A stretch of 64,000 nucleotides of DNA from Paenibacillus hamazuiensis (GTDB taxonomy: Bacteria > Bacillota > Bacilli > Paenibacillales > NBRC-103111), in assembly GCF_023276405.1 (NCBI RefSeq), contig NZ_JALRMO010000001.1:7727501-7791500 (forward strand). The letters are read 5' to 3'. The notes beneath the pieces are model-generated. The model was not told the DNA's origin and made no database searches. It saw only the letters and a program-made list of their open reading frames with translations. Shown here piece by piece: positions 34,145 through 42,333 of this stretch. How positions within the stretch are numbered: position 1 is the stretch's first letter; every line of letters begins with the position of its first letter. The position numbers and the translations under genes are program-made.

Positions 34145-34882
34145 ATGAGCGAGTCGGTACGCATTTTGGGGGTACCTTTTTCCAAGCTGACATTTCAGGA
34201 GACGGTGAAGCTGCTGGAGCATACGGCGCAATCGGGCGGGCGGGACAAGCCGTTCCATCTGATAACGGCCAATCCGGAAATCGTCGTCCGCTACCAGGAG
34301 GAGCCGAAGCTGCAGGAAGTGATGCACGCGGCCGACCTCATTACGCCGGACGGGATCGGCATCGTGCTCGCGTCCCGCTGGAGAGGGGAGCCGATCGCGG
34401 AAAGAGTGACCGGCTACGAGCTTCTGGTTGAGCTGCTGAGCATCGGGCAGCGCCACGGCTGGTCGTTTTATTTGCTCGGAGCGGATGAGGAAACAAACCG
34501 GATCGCCGCGGAAAAAATCGCCGAGCAGTACCCCGGGGTACGAATCGTCGGGCGTCATAACGGGTTTTACAAGCTGGAGGAGGAAGCGGGCATCGTGAAG
34601 GAAATCGCCGCGGCGGAGCCGGATTTCCTGATCGTGGCGATGGGCGCTCCCCGGGCGGAGCATTGGATTTACAAATACAAATCCGCCGTGCGGGCGAAGG
34701 TGGCCTTCGGTGTCGGCGGCAGCCTCGATGTGATCGCCGGCAAGGTGAAGAGGGCGCCGGTCATTTGGCAGAAGCTCAATCTGGAATGGTTGTACCGCCT
34801 GCTTTCCCAGCCGTCGCGCTGGCGCCGGCAGCTGGCGCTGCCGATTTTCGCCTTCAGGGCGCTGCTGGAATGCCGCAAATAG
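34145..34882 (+). CDS. tagA: WecG/TagA/CpsF-family glycosyltransferase
   Basis: 245 residues covering the whole family domain: HLITANPEIVVRYQEEP, ADLITPDGIGIVLASR, VTGYELL, LLGADEETN, VAMGAPRAEHWI, GVGGSLDVIAGKVKRAP. In Bacillus TagA adds N-acetylmannosamine to the undecaprenyl-linked GlcNAc during wall teichoic acid linkage synthesis, at the cytoplasmic membrane face. GGAAAGGTGAACGGGTT precedes the ATG. It stands alone here without other teichoic acid genes. Confidence 0.9.
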   Translation: MSESVRILGVPFSKLTFQETVKLLEHTAQSGGRDKPFHLITANPEIVVRYQEEPKLQEVMHAADLITPDGIGIVLASRWRGEPIAERVTGYELLVELLSIGQRHGWSFYLLGADEETNRIAAEKIAEQYPGVRIVGRHNGFYKLEEEAGIVKEIAAAEPDFLIVAMGAPRAEHWIYKYKSAVRAKVAFGVGGSLDVIAGKVKRAPVIWQKLNLEWLYRLLSQPSRWRRQLALPIFAFRALLECRK

Positions 34883-34993
34883 CGGGTTTGCAGCCCGCCG
34901 TTTGCAGGTGCCGTCAGGCCGCGCAGATTTACTTTTAGCCACGGGACCCCTTGGACCAATGTTATCAGGATATGGAGCGTAGTTTATAAAACA

Positions 34994-35178
34994 TAGCGGA
35001 ACTCACATTCGCTATCCTCGGATAAATGAGCACTTTGAAAAAAATAGAGGAACTGAGATGCGCTAAATCGGTGGAAAATGGTGTGTGTACCGGATGAAAA
35101 GACAAATAGATCATCTCAGTTCCGCTAATTTTCAAAACTATCCGAAATGGACCCGCTTAGCGAACCATAGTTCCGCTA
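34994..35178. repeat. 185-bp intergenic element with four repeat arms
   Basis: A 22-bp repeat (TAGCGGAACT, variable centre, CGCTA) occurs forward at 34994 and 35045, and inverted with ends at 35127 and 35178. Start-to-start distance is 51 bp in both pairs. The inner pair shares GGAACTGAGATG (35049-35060) with CATCTCAGTTCC (35112-35123). Spacers also correspond (CGGATA and TTTGAAAA in both). The whole can fold into one long hairpin. The remaining gap, 34883-34993 and 35179-35252, shows nothing recognisable. Confidence 0.85.
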
Positions 35179-35252
35179 AGGCTCGCTTAACCTGACAACG
35201 TTTCCCCTTAGACAGGCCGGCCCCCGTGAGTTTGTTTTGCCCGAGGTGGCTT

Positions 35253-36047
35253 ATGAGAGCTTATTTGGACTTATTGCAGGATATTTTGGATCACGGCGTG
35301 CAGAAGGAGGACCGCACCGGGACGGGGACGCTTTCCGTGTTCGGCCGGCAAATGCGCGTCGATTTGGCGCAGGGCTTCCCGCTGCTGACGACGAAAAAGC
35401 TTCATGTGAGATCGATTTTTCACGAGCTGCTTTGGTTTTTGAGCGGTGACACGAACATCAACTACTTGAAGGAAAACGATGTGACGATCTGGGACGAGTG
35501 GGCCGACGAGGACGGCAACCTCGGAAGAGTGTACGGCGCGCAGTGGCGCACTTGGCCGACTCCGGACGGACGGACGATCGACCAGATTTCACAGGTGATC
35601 GAGCAGATCAGGAAAAATCCCGACTCGAGAAGGCATCTCGTGAGCGCATGGAATGTGGCGGAGCTGGGTCAAATGGCTTTGCCGCCGTGCCATTACGCGT
35701 TTCAGTTTTATGTGGCGAACGGCAAGCTGTCGTGCATGTTCCAGATGAGGTCGGTCGATACGTTCCTCGGACTTCCGTTCAATCTGGCGTCCTACGCGCT
35801 GCTCACCCATATGGTGGCGGAGCAGTGTGATCTGGGAGTAGGCGACCTGGTGTGGACCGGGGGCGACGTGCACCTGTATTTGAACCACCTCGAGCAGGCC
35901 AAAAGGCAGCTTGCCCGCGAGCCTTATCCGCTGCCCAGACTGGTTATCAAGAGAAAGCCGGCATCGATTTTCGATTATAAATACGACGATTTTGAAATTG
36001 TCGATTATAAGCATCATAAAGGCATCATAGCTCCGATATCCGTATAA
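35253..36047 (+). CDS. thyA: Thymidylate synthase (ThyA)
   Basis: 264 residues, the same length as the E. coli enzyme. It methylates dUMP to dTMP using methylene-tetrahydrofolate, yielding dihydrofolate. Catalytic Cys146 lies in [51 protein letters not shown] and [11 protein letters not shown] are all intact. ATG 35253 has GAGGTGG upstream; the frame could open at GTG 35226 but the family begins at MRAYLDLL. dfrA follows 67 bp later, which recycles the dihydrofolate product. Confidence 0.97.
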   Translation: MRAYLDLLQDILDHGVQKEDRTGTGTLSVFGRQMRVDLAQGFPLLTTKKLHVRSIFHELLWFLSGDTNINYLKENDVTIWDEWADEDGNLGRVYGAQWRTWPTPDGRTIDQISQVIEQIRKNPDSRRHLVSAWNVAELGQMALPPCHYAFQFYVANGKLSCMFQMRSVDTFLGLPFNLASYALLTHMVAEQCDLGVGDLVWTGGDVHLYLNHLEQAKRQLAREPYPLPRLVIKRKPASIFDYKYDDFEIVDYKHHKGIIAPISV

Positions 36048-36114
36048 GCGGCAGGGAAATATAAAGTATGTTTGCAAACAATGCGCTCTACAAGCGGAAA
36101 AGGAAGGTGCCGGA

Positions 36115-36606
36115 GTGAGCATCCATTTTTTGTTGGCCATGGACGAAAACCGGGCGATCGGCCTGAACAATCAGCTTCCGTGGCGTTTGCCGGCCGATTT
36201 GGCCTACGTGAAAAAGCTGACGATGGGGCATACGCTGCTGATGGGGCGCAAAACGTACGAGTCTATCGGCAAGCCTCTCCCCGGGCGTAAAAACGTGGTC
36301 ATGACGCAGCGGACGGATTACCGTCCGGAGGGCTGCGAGGTCGTACACAGCGTGGAGGAAGCGCTGGAGCGGTACCGGAACGACGAGCTGTTTATTTTCG
36401 GGGGCGCGGAAATTTTCAAGCTGTTTCTTCCGTACGCGGAACGGATGTACATAACGGAAATCGCGCACCGGTTCGAAGCCGACACCTGGTTCCCGGAGGT
36501 CGATATGTCGGAATGGAAGGAAGTATCGCGGACCGAAGGCGTTGTTGACGAGAAAAACAAGTATCCTCATGCGTTCGTCGTCTACGAGCGGCAAAATAAG
36601 GAATAA
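36115..36606 (+). CDS. dfrA: Dihydrofolate reductase
   Basis: 163 residues. It reduces dihydrofolate to tetrahydrofolate with NADPH and is the trimethoprim target. Conserved parts: AMDENRAIGLNNQLPWRLPADL (substrate site, with Asp in the ADL helix), LLMGRKTYESIG, VVMTQR, FIFGGAEIFKLFLP. GTG start with GGAAGGTG upstream. Cotranscription with thyA is likely. Confidence 0.95.
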   Translation: MSIHFLLAMDENRAIGLNNQLPWRLPADLAYVKKLTMGHTLLMGRKTYESIGKPLPGRKNVVMTQRTDYRPEGCEVVHSVEEALERYRNDELFIFGGAEIFKLFLPYAERMYITEIAHRFEADTWFPEVDMSEWKEVSRTEGVVDEKNKYPHAFVVYERQNKE

Positions 36607-36736
36607 GATTCCGGGTGTTGGCGCATCTTAATGGATGCTGGAGTTGGGCAAATGAAGGACGGCGTCGGAAGCGCCGAAGTTTCGGCGAACCGCTGCCGCC
36701 GCCTTGCCAATACGCACCGGAAGGATGAGCGAACCT

Positions 36737-37054
36737 ATGACCCAGGAAGAACAGCACCAAATGCGGGAGCGGCATGGCGTGGACAACGCCGAGAAGGCGA
36801 TCCAGATGGTCAAATACGCCGAGATGGAAGTCAAGCAGGCCCGCGAGAAGTCCGATCCGAAGAGGCTGCAATCCGCGCTCGGCAAGCTGCAGAACGCCCA
36901 GCACATGGCCGACGATGCCCAGGCCCAGCTGGAGGAATTCGATAACCTGCACCATCATCAGGAGCTGGAGCAGGTGCAGCAGCAAACCCATCAATCGCTG
37001 CAGGATGCCGGCATTGCTTTGGAAGAGGCGCTTCAGCCGAAGCAGGTACGCTGA
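36737..37054 (+). CDS. Small Gln/Glu-rich helical protein, hypothetical
   Basis: 105 residues, predicted entirely helical and soluble, with heptad-like runs (AEKAIQMVKYAEMEVKQARE, LGKLQNAQHMADDAQAQLE) and a His/Gln-rich stretch (NLHHHQELEQVQQQTHQ). ATG 36737 is chosen for GGAAGGATG at 36719-36727; an ATG at 36725 is also in frame. It ends before a strong terminator. I do not recognise the family. Confidence 0.6.
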   Translation: MTQEEQHQMRERHGVDNAEKAIQMVKYAEMEVKQAREKSDPKRLQSALGKLQNAQHMADDAQAQLEEFDNLHHHQELEQVQQQTHQSLQDAGIALEEALQPKQVR

Positions 37055-37107
37055 GGCTTATGACGCAATCCGGTCAATAACAGGCCGTACCGCCGCAGAA
37101 ATGACCA

Positions 37108-37156
37108 TAAGAGACCGTTCCGATCGGCCGACAGCCGATCAGGACGGTCTCTTTTC
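37108..37156 (+). terminator. Rho-independent terminator
   Basis: AAGAGACCGT (37109-37118) and GATCGGC pair with GCCGATC and ACGGTCTCTT, followed by TTCTATT. This is one of the strongest hairpins in the window and ends the thyA-dfrA-helical-protein unit. Confidence 0.9.
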
Positions 37157-37235
37157 TATTGGATACGGAACAACCGCCCAATCCAAAATGTCCTGATCTA
37201 ATACACTAGTGGAGAAAAAGGCAAAGGAGCTGATC

Positions 37236-37766
37236 ATGACATTGAGTCGATTGACGGCAGTGGCACTGCAAAAGGCAGCGAGAAAAACGATTCCCGTTTA
37301 TCGCACAATTGCTAACAATCCGATATACGCAGCTAAATTCACGGCAGCCATCCGCAGCAACAATCTGAGGGCGCTAAGTCGGCTGGTCGGAAGAGTCACT
37401 TCGGGTTTCAACGATTTGGGGGCCAACACGTTCGGATTTAACATCGGATTTCCGGCCCCGCCGCCGGCGAACCAGGTGGAAAATGCGACTCACACGAGGG
37501 AAAGCGTTCTTTTGACCGTCAGAAGCTTAAGAAGCATTTCGAGGAGAATTTTGCCGCTGTACCGGAAAATCCGCGACAACAGTACATTCGCAGCCCAGCT
37601 TGTCGCCGCAGCCAGAAACAGAGACAACGCAAGGATTCGCACCTTGATCTCGCCTCTTCTGCCGGCCGGCAGCCTGCTGCGGGTGCGAAGCAACAATTCA
37701 AGCATCCTTCTGGAGATCCGATCGTCGACAGGGGTTGTCTTTATCAATCAATTTTTTGTACTGTAA
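37236..37766 (+). CDS. Small basic protein with two related halves, hypothetical
   Basis: 176 residues. Residues about 7-55 and 87-135 align with about one third identity (LQKAARKTIPVYRTIANN against LRSISRRILPLYRKIRDN; YAAKFTAAIRSNN against FAAQLVAAARNRD), so it is an internal duplication of a basic helical unit, joined by a Gly/Phe/Pro loop. The tail (SSILLEIRSSTGVVFINQFFVL) is strand-like. ATG 37236 fits AAAGGAG at 37223-37229 better than GTG 37209. Its own terminator follows. No function can be given; a spore-related role is possible but unproven. Confidence 0.65.
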   Translation: MTLSRLTAVALQKAARKTIPVYRTIANNPIYAAKFTAAIRSNNLRALSRLVGRVTSGFNDLGANTFGFNIGFPAPPPANQVENATHTRESVLLTVRSLRSISRRILPLYRKIRDNSTFAAQLVAAARNRDNARIRTLISPLLPAGSLLRVRSNNSSILLEIRSSTGVVFINQFFVL

Positions 37767-37783
37767 AAGATTGCCGTCACCAG

Positions 37784-37815
37784 GACCGCCCATATATGGC
37801 GGTCTTTCCCCTTTT
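37784..37815 (+). terminator. Rho-independent terminator
   Basis: GACCGCC (37784-37790) pairs with GGCGGTC (37798-37804) around a CATATAT loop; TTTCCCCTTTTT follows. Confidence 0.75.
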
Positions 37816-37870
37816 TCGAGGCAAACGAATTTCTGCTAGAATGATCTCGAAGGCTGGGAGGGGGATCCGA

Positions 37871-39628
37871 ATGAAATTCCAAAAAAACATATTCACCAAA
37901 ATGAACGCGGTTATACTTATTTTTCTCATACCGGTCCTGCTGCTCTACGGCTTATCGAACCAGGCCAGCGTGCAGGTTGTCGAAGCTAATCTGCAGAAGG
38001 AGAACATGAATCAGCTGGAATTTTTCCGCAAGCAAATCGATGCGATGGCTTTAAGTTTGGCCATGAATGCGAGCACGCTCACTCGCGACCCTACGGTGAT
38101 AGGGTTGGAAAACATCATGCTGACCGGCGACCGGCAGAAGATGTACCAAACCGAATCGACCGTTCAGGAAAAATTGACGCTGCAAAGTTCGGCGAGCAGC
38201 TGGAATAACGAAATTACGTTGTATTTTCCGACCGAGCGAAAAACGGTTTCCACTCTTTACCGTCAAGTGCCCTACGACGAAAAACAGCTGGACCGCGATA
38301 CGCGGAAATCCGGCTGGATTTACCGTTCGGACCCCGACCGTCCGGACATGTCCTCCTTTGTGTATTACGCCGGAGGGCCGATCAGCGATAACGGCAGGCT
38401 CGAGCAAAGCGTGGTCGTGGTCGAGCTTGCCTTCTACGAGCAAAATATTACGTCGCTGCTGGACCAGCTCAAAACCGGCAGCAAAGGCGATCCGTTCATG
38501 GTGGACGGGCAGGGTCATTTCTCCTACAACCGCAGTTCCGACCGGGACAAAACGAACGAGGTGGCCGCAGCGCTGTACAAGCAGCCGCATCAGGACAAAG
38601 GGAGCTTCAATGCGGAAATCGCCGGCAAAACGTTCCTGGTCAATTACGTGTATTCGCAAGCTCTCGGGTTTTATATCGTCGACTATACGCCGATGGAGCA
38701 AATATTGTCGCCCATTACGGCGATCCGGAACTGGTTTTACTGCTGCATCGCGCTGCTGCTCGTAGTCGGGCTTATGGCCTCTTACCTGCTGTACAAGCAC
38801 GTCCAGCTTCCGCTGCAATCGCTGATCGGCGGGTTAAAAAGGTTCCAAAACGGAGATTTCAGCGTGCGGCTGAAATCGTGGTTTCATAACGAGTTCGATT
38901 TTGTCGTCGTCCGGTTTAACGAGATGGCCGAGCAAATTCAGCACCTGATTGAAAACGTATACGAGGAGAAGAACCGTTCCCGGCTCGCTACGCTGAAGCA
39001 GTTGCAGGCGCAAATCAACCCGCATTTCCTGTACAACTGCCTTAACTTCGTCATCAGCTCGACCAACCTGGGGCGGAGCGATTCGGTCATCGCCATGGCC
39101 TACAACCTGAGCGATTATTATCGTTATATCACGCGCCTCGACGATCCGAATACGCGTCTTAAGGACGAGCTTGGACTCGTGAAAAATTATTTGGAGATCC
39201 ATTTGCTGCGGCTTCAGCGGATTCGCTACGAGATCCGGATGCCGGAAGAGATGCTGGATATTCCGCTGCCGCGGCTGCTCATCCAACCGATCGTGGAAAA
39301 TGCGATCGTGCACGGCCTGGAGCCGAAAATGGGCGGAGGCGACATCGTCATAAGCGGCGAACGCAGCGGAGAATACGTGCGCATCACGATAGAGGATAGC
39401 GGCGTCGGACTTTCCGGGGAACGGTTGAAGGAGATCAGGGAGCGGCTTGAAAGGCCGATGGATGAAACGACGGGCTGCGGATTATGGAACGTGGAGCAGC
39501 GTCTGAAGTACCGGTTTGGGGAAAGCGCCGGTCTGGAGCTGTCGCCCGCGAACGATACGGGAGGACTTCGCGTGACCATTTATTGGAGAGGAGAGTACGG
39601 ATATGATGCGATTGCTGCTGGTGGATGA
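37871..39628 (+). CDS. YesM-type sensor histidine kinase
   Basis: 585 residues. TM1 (about 11-30), an extracellular region of about 260 residues, TM2 (about 296-318), HAMP (VQLPLQSLIGGLKRFQNGDF), the His_kinase domain with phospho-accepting His385 (QAQINPHFLYNCLNFV), and an ATPase with PIVENAIVHGLEP and DSGVGLSGERL. It pairs with the AraC-type response regulator, overlapping by 26 bp. Such pairs sense extracellular sugars or binding-protein complexes and activate the adjacent importer. ATG 37871 has GGGAGGGGGATCCGA. Confidence 0.92.
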   Translation: MKFQKNIFTKMNAVILIFLIPVLLLYGLSNQASVQVVEANLQKENMNQLEFFRKQIDAMALSLAMNASTLTRDPTVIGLENIMLTGDRQKMYQTESTVQEKLTLQSSASSWNNEITLYFPTERKTVSTLYRQVPYDEKQLDRDTRKSGWIYRSDPDRPDMSSFVYYAGGPISDNGRLEQSVVVVELAFYEQNITSLLDQLKTGSKGDPFMVDGQGHFSYNRSSDRDKTNEVAAALYKQPHQDKGSFNAEIAGKTFLVNYVYSQALGFYIVDYTPMEQILSPITAIRNWFYCCIALLLVVGLMASYLLYKHVQLPLQSLIGGLKRFQNGDFSVRLKSWFHNEFDFVVVRFNEMAEQIQHLIENVYEEKNRSRLATLKQLQAQINPHFLYNCLNFVISSTNLGRSDSVIAMAYNLSDYYRYITRLDDPNTRLKDELGLVKNYLEIHLLRLQRIRYEIRMPEEMLDIPLPRLLIQPIVENAIVHGLEPKMGGGDIVISGERSGEYVRITIEDSGVGLSGERLKEIRERLERPMDETTGCGLWNVEQRLKYRFGESAGLELSPANDTGGLRVTIYWRGEYGYDAIAAGG

Positions 39629-41225
39629 CGAACCTGTCATTTTGGAGGATTTATCATTGTTTTTGAGCGGCTTGCCGGATGTGGAGCGCGTTTATACGGC
39701 GGGCTCGGGGCAGGAAGCGGCCGAGCTGCTTGCGCAGTTCCCGGTCGACATCGTGGTGACGGATATTCGCATGCCGGGAATGTCGGGACTCGAGCTTTGC
39801 GAGCATGTCATACAAAACCATGCCGACAATGTGCTGTGCATCCTGCTGTCCGGCTACGCGGAATTCGAATATGCGCAGCAGGCGCTGAAAAATGGGGCGG
39901 CGGCATATTTGCTGAAGCCGGTGAAAAAAGACGAGCTGCTGCAAACGATCCGCCGGACGTGGGAATCGCTGCAGCAAAAACGCGAAGCTGCCGAATCCGG
40001 CCGGAAAGCTCAGGAGACGCTGCGCTCGCATTTGCTGCAGCTGAAAGCGTCGCTGCTGAGAGATTTGCTGAAAGGGAAGAAGCTGCCCCTAAAGACGCTG
40101 GAAGAGGAAACCGGGAAGCTGGGCATCCCTTTTGCGGCGGAGGAGGACGTGGCGGTGGTGATGCTGAGAATTGAGAACAGCTTTCTGGAATACGACGAAC
40201 GCAGCATCTCCTTGTTCGAATACGCCATCGTCAATATTGCCGAGGAAGTGTTTCAGAAGCATTTCGAGGTGTGGGCATGCAAGGACGATAACCATTATTT
40301 GACCATGCTGCTCAAAATAAAAGCTCCTTCCGCGGAGGATTCCGCTGCAAGAAAGCTGCTGGAGCAGCTGATTCCCGAGCTGCAGCATTTTGTCACCTTC
40401 TATTTGCACGGAAAAATTTCGGTGATCACGAGCGGCTTCGAACCGTTTCCTCACGGAGTGGCCGAGCTTTACCAGCACGCGCTGGTCACGCTGAGGAGGC
40501 TGTCAGGCAGCGAGGAGGGGCATTTTATCCGTCTGTGGGACCAGCCTTCGCAAATGCCGCTGCGCCCTCTGCAGCGGCTGTACGAGCCCCCTGTGCTGCT
40601 GCAGCTTTTGGAGACGGGGCGCTGGCAGGATGCGTGCGAAAGATTGGATTATATTTTCGGAGAGTTAAACGGGAATGGAATGGATACCGCGGAATATATA
40701 TCCGAGGTGTTCTACGCGCTCTCTAACGCCTATACCCGGATCGTTCATATGAACGGCCTGCAGTTGGCCGACGTCACCGAAGAGCCTGTGGTGCCGGCGA
40801 ATGCCGCCGCGTTTCGCACGGTCAAGCAGCTGCGCGATTGGTCCCTGCACACGCTGCAGCGGATCAAAGACCGCGTGCTTGCGGGCAGTACGGAAAACCG
40901 GGGTTCTTTCGTTTTGCAAATCCATCAGTATATCGAACGGCATCTGGCCGAGGATGTGACGCTGCAGGCCATCAGCGAGCAGCTTCATCTGCACCCGGCG
41001 TACATTTCGGCGATGTACAAGCAGGAAACGGGCGAAAACTTAAGCGAGTACATTTACCGGTACCGGATGGAGAAAGCCGCATATTTGCTGAGAAACTCCA
41101 AGGCGAAGATCTATGAGATCGCCGCCGGGGTCGGATATCAATATACGCCGTATTTTACCAAATTGTTTAAAGGTTATTTCGGCTCGTCCCCACAAGAATA
41201 CCGGGCCATGTCCGGCCGGGAGTGA
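39603..41225 (+). CDS. YesN-type response regulator with AraC output domain
   Basis: 540 residues. Receiver with Asp8-Asp9 pocket, phosphoacceptor Asp54 (VVTDIRMPGMSGLEL) and Lys in LLKPVKKDEL; a central helical region; a C-terminal AraC domain (LAEDVTLQAISEQLHLHPAYISAMYKQETG and EIAAGVGYQYTPYFTKLFK). Start ATG 39603 lies inside the kinase 3' end with GGAGAGGAG upstream. It is the probable activator of the nucleoside hydrolase / importer / ribokinase operon that starts 123 bp downstream. Confidence 0.92.
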   Translation: MMRLLLVDDEPVILEDLSLFLSGLPDVERVYTAGSGQEAAELLAQFPVDIVVTDIRMPGMSGLELCEHVIQNHADNVLCILLSGYAEFEYAQQALKNGAAAYLLKPVKKDELLQTIRRTWESLQQKREAAESGRKAQETLRSHLLQLKASLLRDLLKGKKLPLKTLEEETGKLGIPFAAEEDVAVVMLRIENSFLEYDERSISLFEYAIVNIAEEVFQKHFEVWACKDDNHYLTMLLKIKAPSAEDSAARKLLEQLIPELQHFVTFYLHGKISVITSGFEPFPHGVAELYQHALVTLRRLSGSEEGHFIRLWDQPSQMPLRPLQRLYEPPVLLQLLETGRWQDACERLDYIFGELNGNGMDTAEYISEVFYALSNAYTRIVHMNGLQLADVTEEPVVPANAAAFRTVKQLRDWSLHTLQRIKDRVLAGSTENRGSFVLQIHQYIERHLAEDVTLQAISEQLHLHPAYISAMYKQETGENLSEYIYRYRMEKAAYLLRNSKAKIYEIAAGVGYQYTPYFTKLFKGYFGSSPQEYRAMSGRE

Positions 41226-41275
41226 GCTTGCGCATCTGCTTGAAATTGTCATCTATTTTCTTAAAAAATCATCCG

Positions 41276-41304
41276 TATTCGTGCGGACAGCCCTGTCCTA
41301 TACT
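41276..41304 (+). promoter_or_regulatory. Activator-type promoter before the nucleoside hydrolase gene
   Basis: TATACT at 41299-41304 with a poor -35 (TATTCG at 41276-41281). The weak -35 fits dependence on an AraC-type activator. There is no terminator between the regulator stop and this point, so read-through is also possible. Confidence 0.35.
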
Positions 41305-41348
41305 TTGGGTATCGGCAGAAACATATCGAAGAAAGAGGGGGCAATCAA

Positions 41349-42245
41349 GTGAACCGCATCATTTTGGATACGGATATCGGAACGGATTCCGACGACGCCG
41401 TCGCATTGTCGCTGGCGATCAGATCGCCGGAAATCAAACTTGAGGGAGTTACGACGGTTTACGGAAACGTTCACGTGCGGGCGGAAATCGCCAAAAAAAT
41501 TATGGCTTTAAGCAGTGAGGAACAAGTGGAGGTTTATCCCGGAGTGGTGAGGCCCCTGCTGCATAACCGCGAAGTGTTTTGGGCGGGAATCGAAGGGGAA
41601 GGACTCGACATCGACGCCGGGAGTGCCGAAGAGACGAAACATGCCGTGGATTTTATCATCGAGACGATTATGAAAAATCCCGGCGAGATTACGCTGGTGA
41701 CGATCGGGCCGCTGACCAACATCGCTGCGGCGATCATCCGCGAGCCGCGCATCGCGAAGAACGTCAAGGAAATCGTCATGATGGGCGGTGTGGTCCGGCT
41801 GTCCCACAACGCGGCGGAGCTTCCCCATATCGAGCATAACATCAAATGCGATCCGGAGGCGGCGTCCCTTGTGTTTTCCAGCGGCGCGCCGATCTTGATG
41901 GTCGGGCTTGACGTAACCCGGCAGGTGTCCATTACGCGAAAGGACAAGGATGAGCTGGCATTGTCCGGAACCCCGCTTGCCGTCACTTTGACCAAGCAAA
42001 TCGAAGGGTATATGGATTACCGCAAACGGGATTTTACGTTCATGCACGATCCGCTCGCGGTAGCAACGCTGCTTGACCGCCGGCTCGTGAAAACGAGAAA
42101 AATGAACATTACGGTCGAATACGATCACAGGCACCCGACAGGGCAGACGATCGGCGAGCTGAGCGAAACCGGCAACGTGGAGGTTTGCCTGGAAGTGAAC
42201 CGCGACGCCTTCCTGGACCTGCTCAAAGCAAGGGTATTTAATTAA
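41349..42245 (+). CDS. Nucleoside hydrolase (IunH/RihA-like)
   Basis: 298 residues. The Ca-binding signature DTDIGTDSDDA (Asp7, Asp9, Asp13, Asp15, Asp16) opens the protein; VTIGPLTNIA, GGVVR, NIKCDPEAASLVF and MHDPLAVA complete the family pattern. It cleaves the N-glycosidic bond of ribonucleosides to base plus ribose in the cytoplasm; there is no signal peptide. Base preference cannot be read. GTG start with AGAGGGGGCAATCAA. It heads an operon with an importer and ribokinase, which complete a salvage route. Confidence 0.92.
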   Translation: MNRIILDTDIGTDSDDAVALSLAIRSPEIKLEGVTTVYGNVHVRAEIAKKIMALSSEEQVEVYPGVVRPLLHNREVFWAGIEGEGLDIDAGSAEETKHAVDFIIETIMKNPGEITLVTIGPLTNIAAAIIREPRIAKNVKEIVMMGGVVRLSHNAAELPHIEHNIKCDPEAASLVFSSGAPILMVGLDVTRQVSITRKDKDELALSGTPLAVTLTKQIEGYMDYRKRDFTFMHDPLAVATLLDRRLVKTRKMNITVEYDHRHPTGQTIGELSETGNVEVCLEVNRDAFLDLLKARVFN

Positions 42246-42260
42246 CCAATACAAAAAATA

Positions 42261-42319
42261 CAAGAGCGTGTTCAAATAGAGAGCGAAACCGCGAACATCC
42301 TATTTGATAATGCTCTTTA
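42261..42319 (+). promoter_or_regulatory. Long hairpin upstream of the binding-protein gene
   Basis: AAGAGCGTGTTCAAATAG (42262-42279) and CTATTTGATAATGCTCTT (about 42299-42316) are inverted copies with 14 of 18 positions pairing. The hairpin sits between the nucleoside hydrolase stop and the binding-protein ribosome binding site; it could protect the downstream mRNA or act as a partial terminator. Confidence 0.6.
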
Positions 42320-42333
42320 GGGGGAACCTTCCG

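Noticed and set aside
34883-35252. Insertion sequence or prophage remnant in the gap before thyA
   Set aside because: No transposase fragment, no target duplication visible and no coding frame; only the four-arm repeat is present.
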